DNA from: Pseudovirgaria hyperparasitica | Taxonomy: Eukaryota > Ascomycota > Dothideomycetes > Acrospermales > Acrospermaceae | Reading direction: 5' to 3' | Length of the DNA stretch: 64,000 bases | Assembly: GCF_010093815.1 (NCBI RefSeq) | Contig: NW_022985550.1 | Location: 2,164,055-2,228,054 of the forward strand | In this document: piece after piece, positions 33,301 through 46,545 of the stretch | Position numbering within the stretch: position 1 is the stretch's first letter | Layout: the number at the start of each line of letters is the position of its first letter | Made by a program: the position numbers and the translations under genes | Notes under the pieces: model-generated | Database searches by the model: none | What the model was told of the DNA's origin: nothing | Seen by the model: the letters and a program-made list of their open reading frames with translations, nothing else

Positions 33301-36300
33301 TGGTTCAAATGTCGATCTCCACCCAGGGCCCTAGCTTCCGCTGCGATATGAGCAGGTAGGTGCCCTAACATTTCTTCGTCCTGATCCATGAGCACGGCTT
33401 GCCGTAAGCCAGGATCAAGGGAAGCCAGAAAACTGGCTGGGTCCATTTCTTCCGCGCGAGGTGGAGGGGCTGCTCCACCAGCGTTCCCACGTCGACGTGC
33501 CTCTTCACGCTCACGGCGACGTCGATCTTGAGCTTCTTGCTGGAGGATTTCTTCGCGGATATCGGCGGGCAGCGCCTCGAGAAACTCTGGACTTATGTCT
33601 GTTGGAGCTTCGCCAGCAGCTACAGCTTCTGATCGCTGCTCAGCGACACGCTGCATGAGCACTTCCTCTCGTAACTCGTCTGGTAACGCCTCTAAGTATT
33701 CCATGTCGATGCCAAGATTCGTGATATCAATTTCTCGCCCTCGGATGGTCGTTGTAACTCGGGCCTGAGACTCGGACTCAGCGCCCTGTACTTCGTTGGC
33801 AATGTCAGCATCGTCAGCCTCCTCAGCCACCTCGACACCTTCCATAGCGTTAGATACTTCGTTTTCGTTCGCGAGATCTTGCCCAACTTCGGCTTGTTCG
33901 CGTGCGCGAGCTTCTGCTTCAGCTGCTTCTTTCTCCTCACGTTCCTTTTGCTCTTTAGCCTCCCGTTCAGCACGTTCCTTCTCTGCTTTCTCTCTGGCCT
34001 CAGCATCTTCTTTTGCCTTCCGTGCCTGTCTCTCAGCAAGCTCTTTCGCCTTTTGCTTGGCAGCCTCCATTGCTGGCGGAACTAGCAGTCTGAGGATGGA
34101 ATTGATCAAACGCTGGCTTACATCCGCAGCGGTTGCACCATAGAGGATGCGTGCCTCGTCTACCCATCGTGTCTTTGTGTCAGTAGCCACGAAAGCTACT
34201 GCATCGTTGGGACTTTCGCGTGAACCGCGCGAGCCAGAGACATCGTGAGCTCTACGGAGGTCACGTCTCAAAGAGCTTTCATAGGTGCCGGGAAGAGGAG
34301 GTAGTTGATCCACGCGGGTTCCAAAAGAGAGGTGGATATTGCCATTGTGAGTTGTCACTGTTGGGCCACCACTGCCGATTGCGTTGATCAGGTTACTTAT
34401 GAAAGAGACTGGACCGTCCCCTGCCATGAATCGACCGGATTGGAGAGGATCTATGCTGTGGAAAAAGTCCTGCATGGCCATGTGTCGGATAGCTCCGACT
34501 TGTGGGGCAGCAGGTGTCCGACCGGAGCGTTGCAAGAGAGGGTTGGTCCCATCATCCGGATTTCTGTTAGTACCGGGACGGTGAGATCGGTAAGCAAGAA
34601 GACCTCTGTCAGACCCCATCCATGGGTGTAAGCGATGTGCGTGAGTATGTCCGTGGTGATGATGCCCGTGGAGGTGATGAGCGCGCATTGGTGGTGGTGG
34701 ATCGTCCCATCGCCATGCGCCACCTTCCTCCTCCTCGTCATCATCATAGTGATCGCCATACAAGAAGTCATCGCCTTCCTCATAGTCCACTTCTGCTTCT
34801 GCGTCCTCTTCGTCCACGTCGTCTACCTCATCGTCTTCTTCGACCATTTCGTCCTCTATAACGTACGTGGCTTGGTTCCCTCTTTCGCGGAATGTTTGCA
34901 CAAGGCCATCCGCAGTATCATTGAGATTCATGAGGTTGTCTAGCGGTGGAAGGACAACATGTGCGTCATCTTCCATGTCATCCTGGCCAGGATAATCCTC
35001 TCCATTGTCTTCATTCTCCCATCCGTCTTCCTCACCAGATTCCCCACTCGATCCATCATCCTCTTCCGCTATGATTTCCACGTGATTCATGATATCGTCC
35101 ATGTCTTCATCATCATCATCTTCTTCTTCTTCTTCGTCGTCGCCACTATCGTCGTCATCTTCATCTTCATCATCGTCCATATCCGAATCGCCATCGTCAA
35201 TTGTAAGTTCGACTTCAGCAACGTCTCCAGAAAGTCCCTCAATCGGCCCTACTCCATCAATTTCGTCTTCGTCGTCGCTGATGGCATCTTCATTTCCATG
35301 TGGATTATCATCTTCAAATTCCATCTCATCCTCATAGTAACCATCGTCCATTTCGTCGTCCTCATCTTCTTCACCGTCCTCAGATTCTGACTCATATTCA
35401 TCCTGACGAGTCGGATCTAGCAGACCCAAAGTCGAGTTCCTAAACAGGTCCGGAGTTGCCTCGCGTCCATCGACATCCGACAATGAGGACGAAGTGCTCG
35501 CAATGTCATCGTCCTCAAATTCTACTACGTTTGTCATTGATGCTGGAGCCGTACTGACCTCCACACCAGTAGATGTGAGCGTTCTCAGGGTTTTCAAAAT
35601 ATGTCTGACTGCCCTTTCTGCGTTAGGGTAATTGAGGTCGATTTCCGCGATGGCGCCCGTAAGTGAGACGACAAAATTCTTCTCATACATGATTTTGGAC
35701 AGCTGCTTTTGAGAAGACATTTGACGGCTGTTGACGTGTGCCGGATTGTTGGGATCCGTGATCAATTTACCATTGATCATACGGTTGAATAGCTCGGCGA
35801 GCACCATCAGTCGAGCATATTTGGAGTCGAGAGGTTCTAGCGAAGCCGTCGCATCTCTGAACGATTTCAGTGCATGTTCTAGTACGAATCGCCGTACGTA
35901 GAGGAGTTCCATATCTTCATCTGCGTCATTGACTCCATCCGTCATGCTTGCGTATTTCTCCTCAGTCTTGGCACAAAGACCTACTATAGCCAACATAGCC
36001 CAGTTCGATGTTGCTGCTTGTTTACGATTTGCGGTATCCTCTGCATGACTCAAAGAAGCGACTGGGACAAGGCTGTTCAACAGGTAGTTCAAAATCCCAG
36101 ACCGCGGCTTCGAGGGTGTGCTCGCGTGGGGGTCTGCCTTTCTGGAAAAATTGATGAACTCGACCTTTGCACGATTGTATGATGATAAGAGCTCCGTCAA
36201 GCATTGGAGAATAAAGCATCGGTATATGAAGAAAGGATGTTGTTCAGCCTTGAAGTCTTGCTTTTCAGGTTTCTTCGCTTCCATAAGGCTCGGTGTAGAG

Positions 36301-39300
36301 TTCTGGGAGTCCCCTTCATTGCTGCTCCTGCCGATAACTGCGGCTGTAGAACTTTCGGCCGAATTATTAGAGGTAGTTGCAGTTGGCTTGTCTTCTACGT
36401 CTTTGTATGCAAGTAATTCGCACAGTAGGTAGTGTATCACCCCATCAGGAGTCTCCACCACAGGGCAGCGAAGCTCTTGCGTTTTCGTCCTCTCTTGCTT
36501 CTCTGGCTTTTTGCCTTCGGTAATTGAGCTCCTCTCGTTCTCGATAGCGACTGTTGTGGATACGGCTTCCACGCCATGTTTGGTACTCGGTTCGGTATTT
36601 GATTTTTGAGCAGGCTTGAGGGCAAGACTTTGAGGCCTTTGGCTTGGCTCCCAGCGTGGAAGCATAAGCTTTTCGTTTGTAACTTCAACAAAGATGTCAG
36701 GGTTCCTAATGGCCAGGTGATATAGATGCCTTGTGTAGCCTGTTGTATCTTTCTGACGACCTTCTCGGGTCTCAAATAGACTTTGAATCTCGCTTCTCAT
36801 GATTTGTCGAATAGTTTCATCGTCCTCTACCATGTGGCGCAGTATAACTAGAAAAGCACTCTGAAGCTTTTCATTTGTGATGCCAGAGAGTTGTCTGACC
36901 ATTAGGAACAGGCGCTGGATATTCTTCTTTTGACTGAGAAGAGTGGCAATCTCACGCTGGCGAGTTAGAATGACAAGAATGCGCGAAATAGCAAGGGCCA
37001 ACACTTCGTCTTTCCCAACGTACGGTAATAGTTCAGTGATTGCCTTAAACAGAGCAATCTTCTGGTCTTTCCGAACAATGACTGTGGGTGCTGCGACAGT
37101 TGATATGTCAAAAGATGACTCTTCGCCGCTTGGCGGTGTCCATTGAATCTGCGGTGGCCGTGCATCATCGGAGAGGAGCATCTCTAACACCAGAAGGACA
37201 GGTCCTATCCAAGGAGAAGAGTCTTCTTTCCCTTGGCTAGGAAAAATCTTGACAAAGCTTAGCAGTGCTTCGAAATTATCCTGTAATTGTTCCAGAGTCG
37301 CATCGTAGAAAGGCTTGTCTTGCAACGTAAGTCCAAGAAGATGAGCAGAGGCCGCGATTTGCTTTGCGTTAGGCCGCAGGTCATCGTCGACTTGGAAAGA
37401 TATTAGAGACTGGACAAGAGTCTGTCCAATCTCACGGCGTAAAGATACAGGATCTTGTGCCTTCGTGACCGCCGCGCTAATCAAATCAGACAGATCGAAC
37501 GTGATGGCCTCGTGGGCATTGAGTACTTCCAGGGAACGATCAATCAGTATTGATCGAAGCTCATTGCGTTGATCATTAAGATCGTCGATTGTTATCATCT
37601 TGGAGCGAGCTTCGACTACAGTGAATTTCTCGAAGTAGGATGGGCCGGAATAGCTTGAGGAGCTGCTTCCACCAGCATTGTCCGTACGTGCGTGGGAGGC
37701 TTCGGCTTCGCCAGGCGCCAGCGCTGCAACATCTTCCATGATTATAGATTGATCCATCTCCGACGGCCCTATCGCTGTGCTTTCGGGCACTTGCATGGTA
37801 GTAAAATTAGTAGCTGCTGGGATACCCGCACTCCTCTGAGTTGCTTGTGTCATTTTGTTCTCATATCGAGGGATATCGTTCCTCGTTGGTCGAGAACTCC
37901 TTAGGAAAGCTTTGCAATACTCTATTGCCGCTGCCACATTATCGTTGCACCGATAGAGAGCCTCTCGGGCAAGGGACTCGTCAACATTTGGGAGATCAGT
38001 CAATTTCTTCATGCCGTCATCACTACGCATCTTCCAAGGTCGAAGGGTCGGATTGGCTCGGGGAAGTGGGCTGTCTGAACGTTTGAAGGCGTTACTTTCC
38101 CCCTCGGCTTCCAATACGATCTTCAATGTATCAACGAGGCTCTTGACGATAGGTATTGTGCACTTTTCCATCAGTTCAGCCTTCCAAAGTTGCATTACGG
38201 GACGCATGACAGTTAACCGGAGCTCAACAATAAATTGTCCGATCGAAAAATAGTCCTGAGTCTTCTCTCGGTCAGGTTGGGCGAGAGCGGCAGTCTGCAC
38301 CGCTTCGCCAACAATCTTCGAATTGATTATTTGCGCGTAGAAGTTAAGTATGATTCGAATCCCACCAAAGGATAGGTCCAATAGACCTTGTTCTTCACTT
38401 GACAAGCTAGAACCGTCAGGAAGTGGTCGCGTCACTATCGTACTTGCTTCATTGATGAATGACTCGAGGATATGTTGGAGAGCCTCGAAGCCACCTTGGT
38501 TTTTGAAGCAAACCAGTATCAAAGTTATCGTCTGCGGAAATCCTCGTTCCATGGAGTCATCCAACATGACTCGGGATATTGATGTCAGAATCGTAATCCA
38601 GTAGGGATAGCGATCCTTCGCAGAGATTGAGTTTTTTGGAGGCGCGAACAATAGTTGGTCAATGGTAGCTTTGGCGATCTGATCGGCAACGACATAGGCA
38701 CATTGCTTATGGTAATCCTTACTGCTACGACGGAATAGAAGCAACTTACCGAGAGACTGCAGAAAGGGAGTTATGGCCGTAGGCACGCGACAAAGAAGAA
38801 AGCGGAGTGTGCGGGTGTTCTTGAATCTAGCCGTTGCTGATTCCTTGACAACGCTGGACACAGCTGACTCCTGTTCGTTACCCGTAGCGCGAGCAACAGG
38901 GTCTCTGTTGGTAGTGGCTGGTGACGCGAGATCTGCCGGTGGCAATCGTCCCATGTCAAGCAAGCTGTCGAGCTCTTCCGAGTTCATGCCACTGCCCTTC
39001 ACTCGCGTGGAACTTTCCCATTCCCGAGGCATGTTCCTTTGGAGTAGAACTTCCTCCCAAACGCAACTACGATGCAGTCTGCCGAGACTGTAAATGAGCC
39101 TAGAATATAGATCCGCAAGGTTGACTTGACTGAAGATGTTGTGGTTGGACCTCTGACTGAAGAACTGATTCTGGAACGCATAGCTCATTATCGCACACAG
39201 TGTTTGTACAGAGACAAGAGCTTTTACGTATTTTGTCCCATCTACAGTTCTGTCAAGATGCCCAATCTCAGTCCGCGGAATGCTTATTTTGCTGGTGGTG

Positions 39301-42300
39301 AAGGGACTGAAAAATGCCGTATCTTCAGCATGATCTATCAGAGGCTTCAGGACGTCGACTGCACGCTGAGCTCTGCTGATGAGCTGGGGTAGTACCAAGT
39401 GCGGCTTCTGCTCGATTAAGGGCTGAAGCACACGACAGAGATCCTCTAATGAATTTGCCCATGCGTCGTCTGAGACATTATAAGGCAACGATGGCATAAT
39501 TGCAAAATCTATAAGCAATTCGATACCATCCCCTTCTGCGAATGCGAAGATCGAGTTCGAATTGGAAAAGAATCCGGTAAGAAACCTGCAGACTGCACCT
39601 ATGTACTGAGTGGTGGAAGGTGTATCTTTTGCATCTTCACATTCAAGGACTTGATCGATAGCGGCGCTTCCTGTCGTTGATTGACCATCGAGAGGCTCTG
39701 CATCATGCATATCAAGATCATCATCGACAGAGCCTGAGGTAGGAGCTGCTTGCGGTTGGCCCTTATTGTGCAGCTGACTATCGCCTTGTAGTGCTTCCCG
39801 CCCTCCAGCAACGTGAAGCCGCCCGATATCATCTTCAAGCCATAGCTTAGCACCTGCGCCTAATTCAGACGCCCTTGCGAAGCAGAGCTTGCCAACACGC
39901 CCAATCATTACTGAAATGGCACCCACGATTTCCGACTTCAAATTGGGGTGATGTCGCACCAATTCGTCGAACGACGAGCCAAGGGTCCCTGCCATATCTT
40001 GCTCTTGTTCCATGGCCTTTACATGCACCGGGCTCTCAAACACCTCAAAGAAACTTTCCATTGCGCGAGAGTGTTTGAACAGCTTCATACCTGCCTCGTT
40101 CAGGCAAATCGCTCCAAACCCGGGAGGGATTTGGGACATGGCGTCTGCAGATGGAAGGATGCCAGGAGCCAATGGTTCGCTGGCTGGATGGTTGATTCGA
40201 TTTAATAGACCGGCATCTGGCATTACAATCTGCACACGGGTCGATGAAGCTCCCTCTTCGTTGGGCGCCGGATCAGAGGAAGAGGTCATTTCAGAAAAGC
40301 TGGCTTGGGGTAGAGATCTTGAGATGACTGCTTCTAAGAACGCGTGACACAATCCTGCCTCGGCAACGACGGCATAACTTGTCGGCTCGTTATGGAGGAA
40401 GTTCGTCAGGATGGCGACAGCAGTACTCCATACTGTTGAACCAAAGATCTTGGCGTTCTCAAGTACTGTGCGCAGAGCTCGAAGCAGTTGCGGTGAGTCC
40501 ATAAGGTTTCGAAGGAGTCGTTCGAAATTGGCATTTGCATGAGTCAACATACGATTTGTTAACTTTACAAGCCAGCGGAGATTCTGCTGCTGATGCCACT
40601 GAATTTCGTAGTCCGTAAGCTGTGTCTTATACTTGGAAGGCATAGTTTTGCCCTCTTTGACGTTGGAATAAGCGGAGTCAACTTGGAAAGAAGTAAGGTC
40701 AGCAATGCTATCCAAGCCCTTTGCATTGACAAATGATTGGAACGCATCCCTGATACTAAACAAGAATGAATCAAGAAATCCCAGAACCCTTGGATAGTTC
40801 CACTCGGCCTTTCTTGTGCGGAAGTTTAGTATTTCGACCAGAACTTCCAACAAACCAGCTGAGATTAAGGTTTCGCCAGTTCGCGGCTGACACATTGGCA
40901 AGCTATTCAGGAGGTCAAATATCGAATCCCGATATTCTTCCTGCGCTTCATCCGATGTGTCGTCATTCGCGAGTTCTGTCACAACCTTCCGCACCACATA
41001 AAACAAGACTCCATGGTTTACATTGACGCTCAGAGCGGCAACCACGTCACCAGACCGATTCTTGTGTTTTGTCAAAGATTCCAATGTTATGATAGCACAA
41101 GATTGCAATGCTGTCGAGACTTGCATCCTTGAGTTGCGTTGAGGTTGGACTAGTTCGGCTAATTGATATGGTAGCTGAAACCGACGTGGCTCATCATAGT
41201 CAGGTTGTGAGATCTTAGAATGAAATATGTTTTCGGAGAATACGTAGGCAAGATTAGCTATGGCGAGTAGGCGGACAGCAACAATATCTTCCCGCGCAGA
41301 TCTAGTTGATGACATAGCAGATGCGACGCGTATGCGATGCAGTGTTTCGTACTGGTAGTCCTCAGGAATATCTTTGACCGACTCTTTCACGAGATCATGA
41401 ATCGATGCAGATTGAAGCTTAGCGGCTGAAATCTCGAGAACCTTTGGCCCTGTCGAGCGGTCTGAATCTAGCTTGGTTGTAATGTCTGTTTCAGGGCTCG
41501 CAGGCGGATATTGCTGCTGACTCAGGTTCGAGCTTCGTCGTGCCGGTGTCGGTGTCACAGGGGTTTGCAAGAATTCAGGAATAACCTCTTCTGCATGCGA
41601 AGGTCTCGTGTTGGTGTCGTAAAATGTGAGTCGAACAGTTGCGCGTTTGTCGCCCTCCTCCTCTGTTGTAAGGCCAACTAGATCACCAGTAGCCCATTTC
41701 GGGCGTGTATCATCGTCGGATTTGTTGGCCGGCTTCTCTTTGCCTTTGCTAGCAGAAGGAATAGAGCCCGTAGGCTTGGCAAATGCCGAAGCTAATCTAT
41801 GCATATTGTCCAGACTTATGGCGTAGTGACTCGAAAGTAAGATGGCATGCGATGATGTCGACGGCATTCTTTGCCTGGACGCATAGTAGCGCTGCGCAAG
41901 TCGTAAAGATAGATGAAGCGTGACTTTCAGCAGTGAAAGTGAGGTTGTGTTGAGCAGGTAATTGAGGTGGATGCTACTTGCGTAAAGATTACGGTTTCCA
42001 CAATTGTCAAGAAGCAATCTGGTAAAGACCAGCACACTTTCGATAAGTTCATGGTCGCCATCTTCAGAAAATCCATTCTCATCGAGAGTGTCCTTGTCTG
42101 GTAACGAGGCTGATGGACTGTACTCTGCTCCTTCGCCTTTCAATAGCAGACGTCGTCCGAAGCACTCGGTTTGAGGGCCTCTTGTGAGGCCATACTCACT
42201 ATTGAAAACTTCGAGTATTTGATCGAAACGATTTAGTGCTGGTATCCAGTGGTAGAGGTCGCCTCTGGGGAAGGGCCAGCCGCGTGGGAAAGAGGCTAGG

Positions 42301-42467
42301 TGTTTTGGTAATTGGTATAGTGGTATCGAAGCGGTGGCTTTCGCAAACTCCGACACAGCTGGTGACTAGGCACTAAAGTTAGAATGTAGATACATGGTTC
42401 GTCTGACAGACAAACTCACCAGTGTGACCTCATGGCGTGGCAAGGCAGACTTATTAATTTTCACCAT
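30396..42467 (-). CDS. TOM1: Giant HECT-type E3 ubiquitin ligase, TOM1/HUWE1 family
   Basis: E3 ligase of 3986 aa; the family ubiquitinates excess histones, ribosomal proteins and other nuclear or cytosolic targets. Exons are 42467-42420 (16 codons), 42365-30548 (11,818 nt) and 30490-30396; introns are 54 and 57 nt. Exon 1 gives the conserved start MVKINKSALPRHEVTL. The N-terminal ~1000 residues match the DUF908/DUF913 armadillo-like region. A UBA-like helical motif lies near 1465-1510 (NVDESLAREALYRCNDN). A very acidic segment spans ~2320-2545. Three ubiquitin-binding motifs follow near 2895-2995 (GIDMEYLEALPDELREEVL, ISPEFLEALPADIREEIL, DPASFLASLDPGLRQAVL). The HECT domain fills the last ~350 residues (RFHGEEGVDAGGVTREWF; FIGRIIGKALYEGR) with the catalytic Cys in PSSHTCFNQ, next to the last intron, and the C-terminal SEYFGFA. 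All expected parts look present. Confidence 0.96.
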
Positions 42468-43385
42468 GGCTACAGCTCACCCCGGAAGGCAGGCCTTCCT
42501 GCACCTTGAAGCTTGGACAGCTGCCGATTGTGGTCGTCCCAGATTCACTTGAGCGTATATGAGTGTGGTCCTCTTGCTCTGCCTAGACAGCTGGAGACTG
42601 TCATGTGTTATCAAGCTCGGCGAGTCAACGCTGCGTTTGGATAGCGGGTAACTGTTGAAACAAGGACAGCGATGAAGATCGGGAGTCCGATGCGAAGAAG
42701 TATACAGCGGGAGGACGGAACAGGGTGTCTATGCTACGGCCCTGTGAGGTTCAATTTTCGTCTCTGTGGGGTGAAGTGGATGTCTTCGTGAATATATGAC
42801 GGTGACAGTAGTTTTACTGAGCAGACGAGTGCAGGTCGTCGATTCAGAAACTATGCCTGATCGGAGGGGCGGAGATGAAGTGTAACGAGTTCACAGTAGT
42901 GCAGTTACTGCAAATGTCGATTTTGGGTACGTCAGAGCTGTATAGGATTTGTTCGAGGGAGAGATGAGAGTGTGACTTTGATACAAAGCAGCGTTCGTCA
43001 ATCGCGTCAAACAGGTCGCTGCGCCCGAATATTTGCCGCTCCGCTTGGGCACGCATTCACCAAGGCACATAGCGGCATAGCGAGGATGGATCACGAGGTG
43101 AGCTGTGCGCGAATGCTCTTAGCGTGCATATACCTGATGTTGTTGCCGACAGTCTTAACAAACAATCACTTTCATACACACGTTTCTCCTTCTGCCCCTC
43201 CAGTACCGCGCAGATTGATTGTCAGGCAGCGCTGTCACGGACCTGAAGCAGCTATGACTTCATGAGCACCGGTCTAGTCAACCATTCATAGCAAAGCAAG
43301 CAGTCCTCAAAAAAACACTCTTAAACAAGCTAGCAACACATCTTCCTCCCATTCCTGTCAACGCATCATTGCATTCCATCAACCT
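42468..43385. other. Intergenic region
   Basis: Promoter side of TOM1 and 3' flank of the BLOC-1 subunit gene. No supported gene. Confidence 0.6.
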
Positions 43386-43751
43386 TTAAAAATCGTTGGT
43401 GCCGCTCGCTGAATCTTCAACAACTTTGCCCTCCACCAAGCGCAGTGTCTCTTCAATGACCAATAGATCTCTCTCAATTGTCTCTGCCCAGTTCTGGGTG
43501 TCGCCGATTTCATTGAGCTTCTTAGTCGACGTGTCCGCCAATTTCTGCCATTGAAGCCTCTCTTTGGCCAGCGCCGTAGTCTGCTTAGCCAATTCTGTCT
43601 CCTGCTTGGATATCCCTGCCGCGTTTGCATGAAGATCACTTGCGCGTGTCTTCATCTTCGAATCCAGCGACGTGCCGATAGAGTTCAGCGAGGCAGTAAC
43701 AGCTGCCCTGGCTTCTGCTGTCCTCTGCTCTGGTTCATTTTGGGCTGACAT
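43386..43751 (-). CDS. BLOC-1 subunit 1 (BLOS1/GCN5L1) homologue
   Basis: Single-exon 121-aa coiled-coil protein. The diagnostic stretch is LNEIGDTQNWAETIERDL at about residues 79-96, which matches the ALKEIGDVENWARSIELDM region of BLOC1S1. The preceding part is helical with heptad-like spacing (KQETELAKQTTALAKERLQW). BLOC-1 acts on endosomes in cargo sorting and lysosome-related organelle formation; fungal members have been linked to endosomal maturation. The length is close to animal BLOC1S1. The ATG at 43751 follows CAAA and is the only start in the frame. It is followed downstream, 0.9 kb away on the same strand, by TOM1, with no functional connection known. Confidence 0.8.
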   Translation of the reverse strand: MSAQNEPEQRTAEARAAVTASLNSIGTSLDSKMKTRASDLHANAAGISKQETELAKQTTALAKERLQWQKLADTSTKKLNEIGDTQNWAETIERDLLVIEETLRLVEGKVVEDSASGTNDF

Positions 43752-44534
43752 GCTAGGCCTGGGCTTTGTTGAATTGTTTGCCTTGGAAAAAAGTAGGTCG
43801 GTATTATGCTTTCATGAATATGGGGGGATGCAGATCACATAAGTTGAATGGTACTGTCTGATAATTATTAGACTGGTCACGCTGATGCTCGGCTAAGTCT
43901 CGAATGACCACGTGTAACTCAAATGGTAGCCAAAAGGCAATAGTCTATACATTGACCTTCTCTGTTATCTTCACAGCGTAGAATATTTTGCTCACTGTCC
44001 TCTAGGGCCGTTTGCTAGAATGATGACCACGATGCCCGTTGCCAAACCCAATAATATAGATGTCAATGACTACCTACCATCGACCCGTAGACACCCTATT
44101 ACAGAGGCCTTCTTACCTCTATCGCCACCCGTATCACGTGGGCGCTATCACTCCACAGTATATTGACTTGGCGTCTTTCTTTAATCTAAATTCATTGAGA
44201 ACTAATACTATTTACTCTGGCGTTCCGGCAACTCAAGCCGCTTATTCCTTCAGATGAGAATATTCTAGGGCATTCGTGCTGTTGGTAATTACGAGCTTTT
44301 GTATTGGCTGAAGTTCTCCCACGTCTTCATAGCATATATTAGAAGGGGACTATGCGGCCTGTGGGCCTTATTGTGTGGTGGTATGACAAGAACCTCCTTT
44401 CACTTTGTGCGACTTAACTCTGGGGTTGTGCTATATTGCACGGGGAATTTATCTCCGTAGGACTTTTTATAATGCCTCGATGTTTGGCTTGTAATATTTC
44501 ATGGCAGGTATCTGAATATCTCTGAAAAATCACT
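43752..44534. other. Divergent intergenic region
   Basis: Between the starts of the BLOC-1 subunit gene (minus) and the mannanase gene (plus). Two GTGTAACTC/CACGTG-like words are present (43910, 44133), but no gene is seen. Confidence 0.55.
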
Positions 44535-46143
44535 ATGAAGTTTGTCCTCGTTTTGAGCATCGTAGCAGCGGTAGTGATCGTATATGCTCAAGTAGAGGAA
44601 TATGGCAAGTGCGGAGGTTAGAGGTACTCGTGGACTCGCTCATAGATCACAATTGACTGATGTCGAGTCTAGGACAAGGATATAGTGGCTCAATAGCATG
44701 CGTGTCCGGCTATTTCTGCCAGTATCAGAATCAGTGGTATAGTCAATGTGTACCAGGAGCAGGTACGTATCATATCAAGACGGTATCAGGCCGAACCTAA
44801 TGGTAACCAGCCCCAGTAACGACTCTTATCACCACGAAAACCTCTCATACAAATACAGTCACATCGGCGTTGCCAAGCTCGTCATCTACCAAGACACCAG
44901 TCCCGGGCACTTACGTTAAGACCAAAGGCCTCAAATTTACCATTGATGGTGTGACAAAGTACTTTGCTGGAACTAACTCATACTGGATTGCGTTCCTCAC
45001 CAACAACGCTGATGTGGATCTTGTTCTCGACCATATGATCACCTCCGGCTTAAGAATTCTTCGTATCTGGGGTTTCAACGATGTCAACACCATTCCAGGC
45101 TCCGACACGGTCTATTTCCAATACCTCTCTGCCGGTACCGCAACTATCAACACTGGAGCCAACGGCCTCCAGCGTTTGGACTACGTCGTCAAAGCAGCCG
45201 AGGCTCGGGGCATGAAGCTCATTATCAATTTCGTCAATAATTGGAATGATTATGGCGGCATCAACGCATATGTCAACGCATATGGAGGGTCGAAGACTAG
45301 TTGGTACACGAATACAGCAGCACAAGGTCAGTACAAGGCATATATTAAGGCTGTGGTATCACGGTATATTACATCTACAGCCATATTTGCCTGGGAGCTA
45401 GGAAACGAGCCCAGGTGCAATGGATGCGATACGTACGTGATCTATAACGGAATGAGCATTGCTCAGGCTGATCATGTCAGATCCGTAATCTACGACTGGG
45501 CGACATCCACCAGTCAATACATCAAGTCGCTCGATAGCAATCATCTGGTCACACTTGGAGACGGTGAGTAACAAAACGTCACTTGGCTTAGATCATGGCT
45601 AGGATACTTACTTCATGCAGAGGGTTTCGGTCTCCCCGGCGACGGTAGCTATCCCTACACCTACAGCGAAGGTGTAGACTGGATCAAGAACCTAGGTATC
45701 TCAACCCTTGACTTTGGAACTTTCCACTTATACCCTTCATCCTGTAAGTCTACGATTACCAGAGACACACCTCGGTACTTAGTCTAATCGCCTTCTAGGG
45801 GGTACAACAAACGAATGGGGCAACTCATGGATTACTACCCACGCAGTTGCTTGCCAGGCAGCCGGAAAGCCGTGCCTCTTTGAAGAATGTACGTGAAGTG
45901 ATTTGCTGGTAATGCCGCAACTGACACATTCCAGACGGCATAACCCTTGCATCTGATAAATGCTCGGTGGAAGGCAAATGGCAAAACACGTCTCTCGCCA
46001 CTACCGGCATAGCTGGTGATCTATTTTGGGACTTCGGAGATACCATCTCCAGTGGCAAAACATCTGATGACGGGAATACGATCTTCTATAATACTGCAGA
46101 TTGGACGTGCCTCGTTACTAACCATGTCAAGGCGATTGGATAG
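44535..46143 (+). CDS. Secreted GH5 endo-beta-1,4-mannanase with N-terminal CBM1
   Basis: Extracellular plant-wall enzyme cleaving beta-1,4-mannan. Six exons keep phase: 44535-44616, 44673-44762, 44811-45563, 45621-45743, 45799-45888 and 45935-46143, giving 448 aa. A signal peptide ([18 protein letters not shown]) is followed at once by a cellulose-binding CBM1 (residues ~23-58: [20 protein letters not shown], then [14 protein letters not shown]), a Ser/Thr-rich linker ([20 protein letters not shown]), and the GH5 catalytic domain of the fungal mannanase subfamily (GH5_7). The domain starts at [15 protein letters not shown] and includes [29 protein letters not shown] (acid/base Glu at about 259) and CLFEEYG (nucleophile Glu near 376). 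Exon 1 ends inside the CBM. The length and all key residues appear intact. Likely induced during growth on plant biomass or in infection (inference). Confidence 0.95.
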
Positions 46144-46545
46144 ATCTTCCATCCTGTATTTAGGCATGGGTATCATAAGTCCTACGTAGGTATAGGAAGA
46201 TATCCATGACGAATACCAACATGAGGATTTAACTTTTCCTTCAAGTCCCCTGGGGCTGCTCTTGCACAAATACAACAATCCTTCTAGAGCATGACGAGTG
46301 GTACGATGCCTAGTGCGTGTAATTTGCCCAGCTCTGGTGTCAAGTGCTCACGACGAGCCTGAAGCAGCCCGATGCGACTGCCAGTTTTAGGCTCACTCTA
46401 GTATTCTGCATGCCAACCTACATTCCTGGGGAGCGCAAGCCTTAAACTCATTCCTCACAACAATCTTGACTCTGCACTTTGCCTGAAACCTTTGCTGAAA
46501 ATCAGGCATCTTTCTACAAACCAATTACCCTGGGTATGCCCATGT
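46144..46545. other. Convergent 3' intergenic region
   Basis: About 400 bp between the mannanase stop and the UTP7 stop. No gene seen. Confidence 0.6.

Noticed and set aside
34959-35390. 143-codon hydrophobic plus-strand frame resembling a membrane protein
   Set aside because: It is the antisense of the acidic tract of TOM1; the Ile/Val/Phe runs come from reversed Asp/Glu codons.
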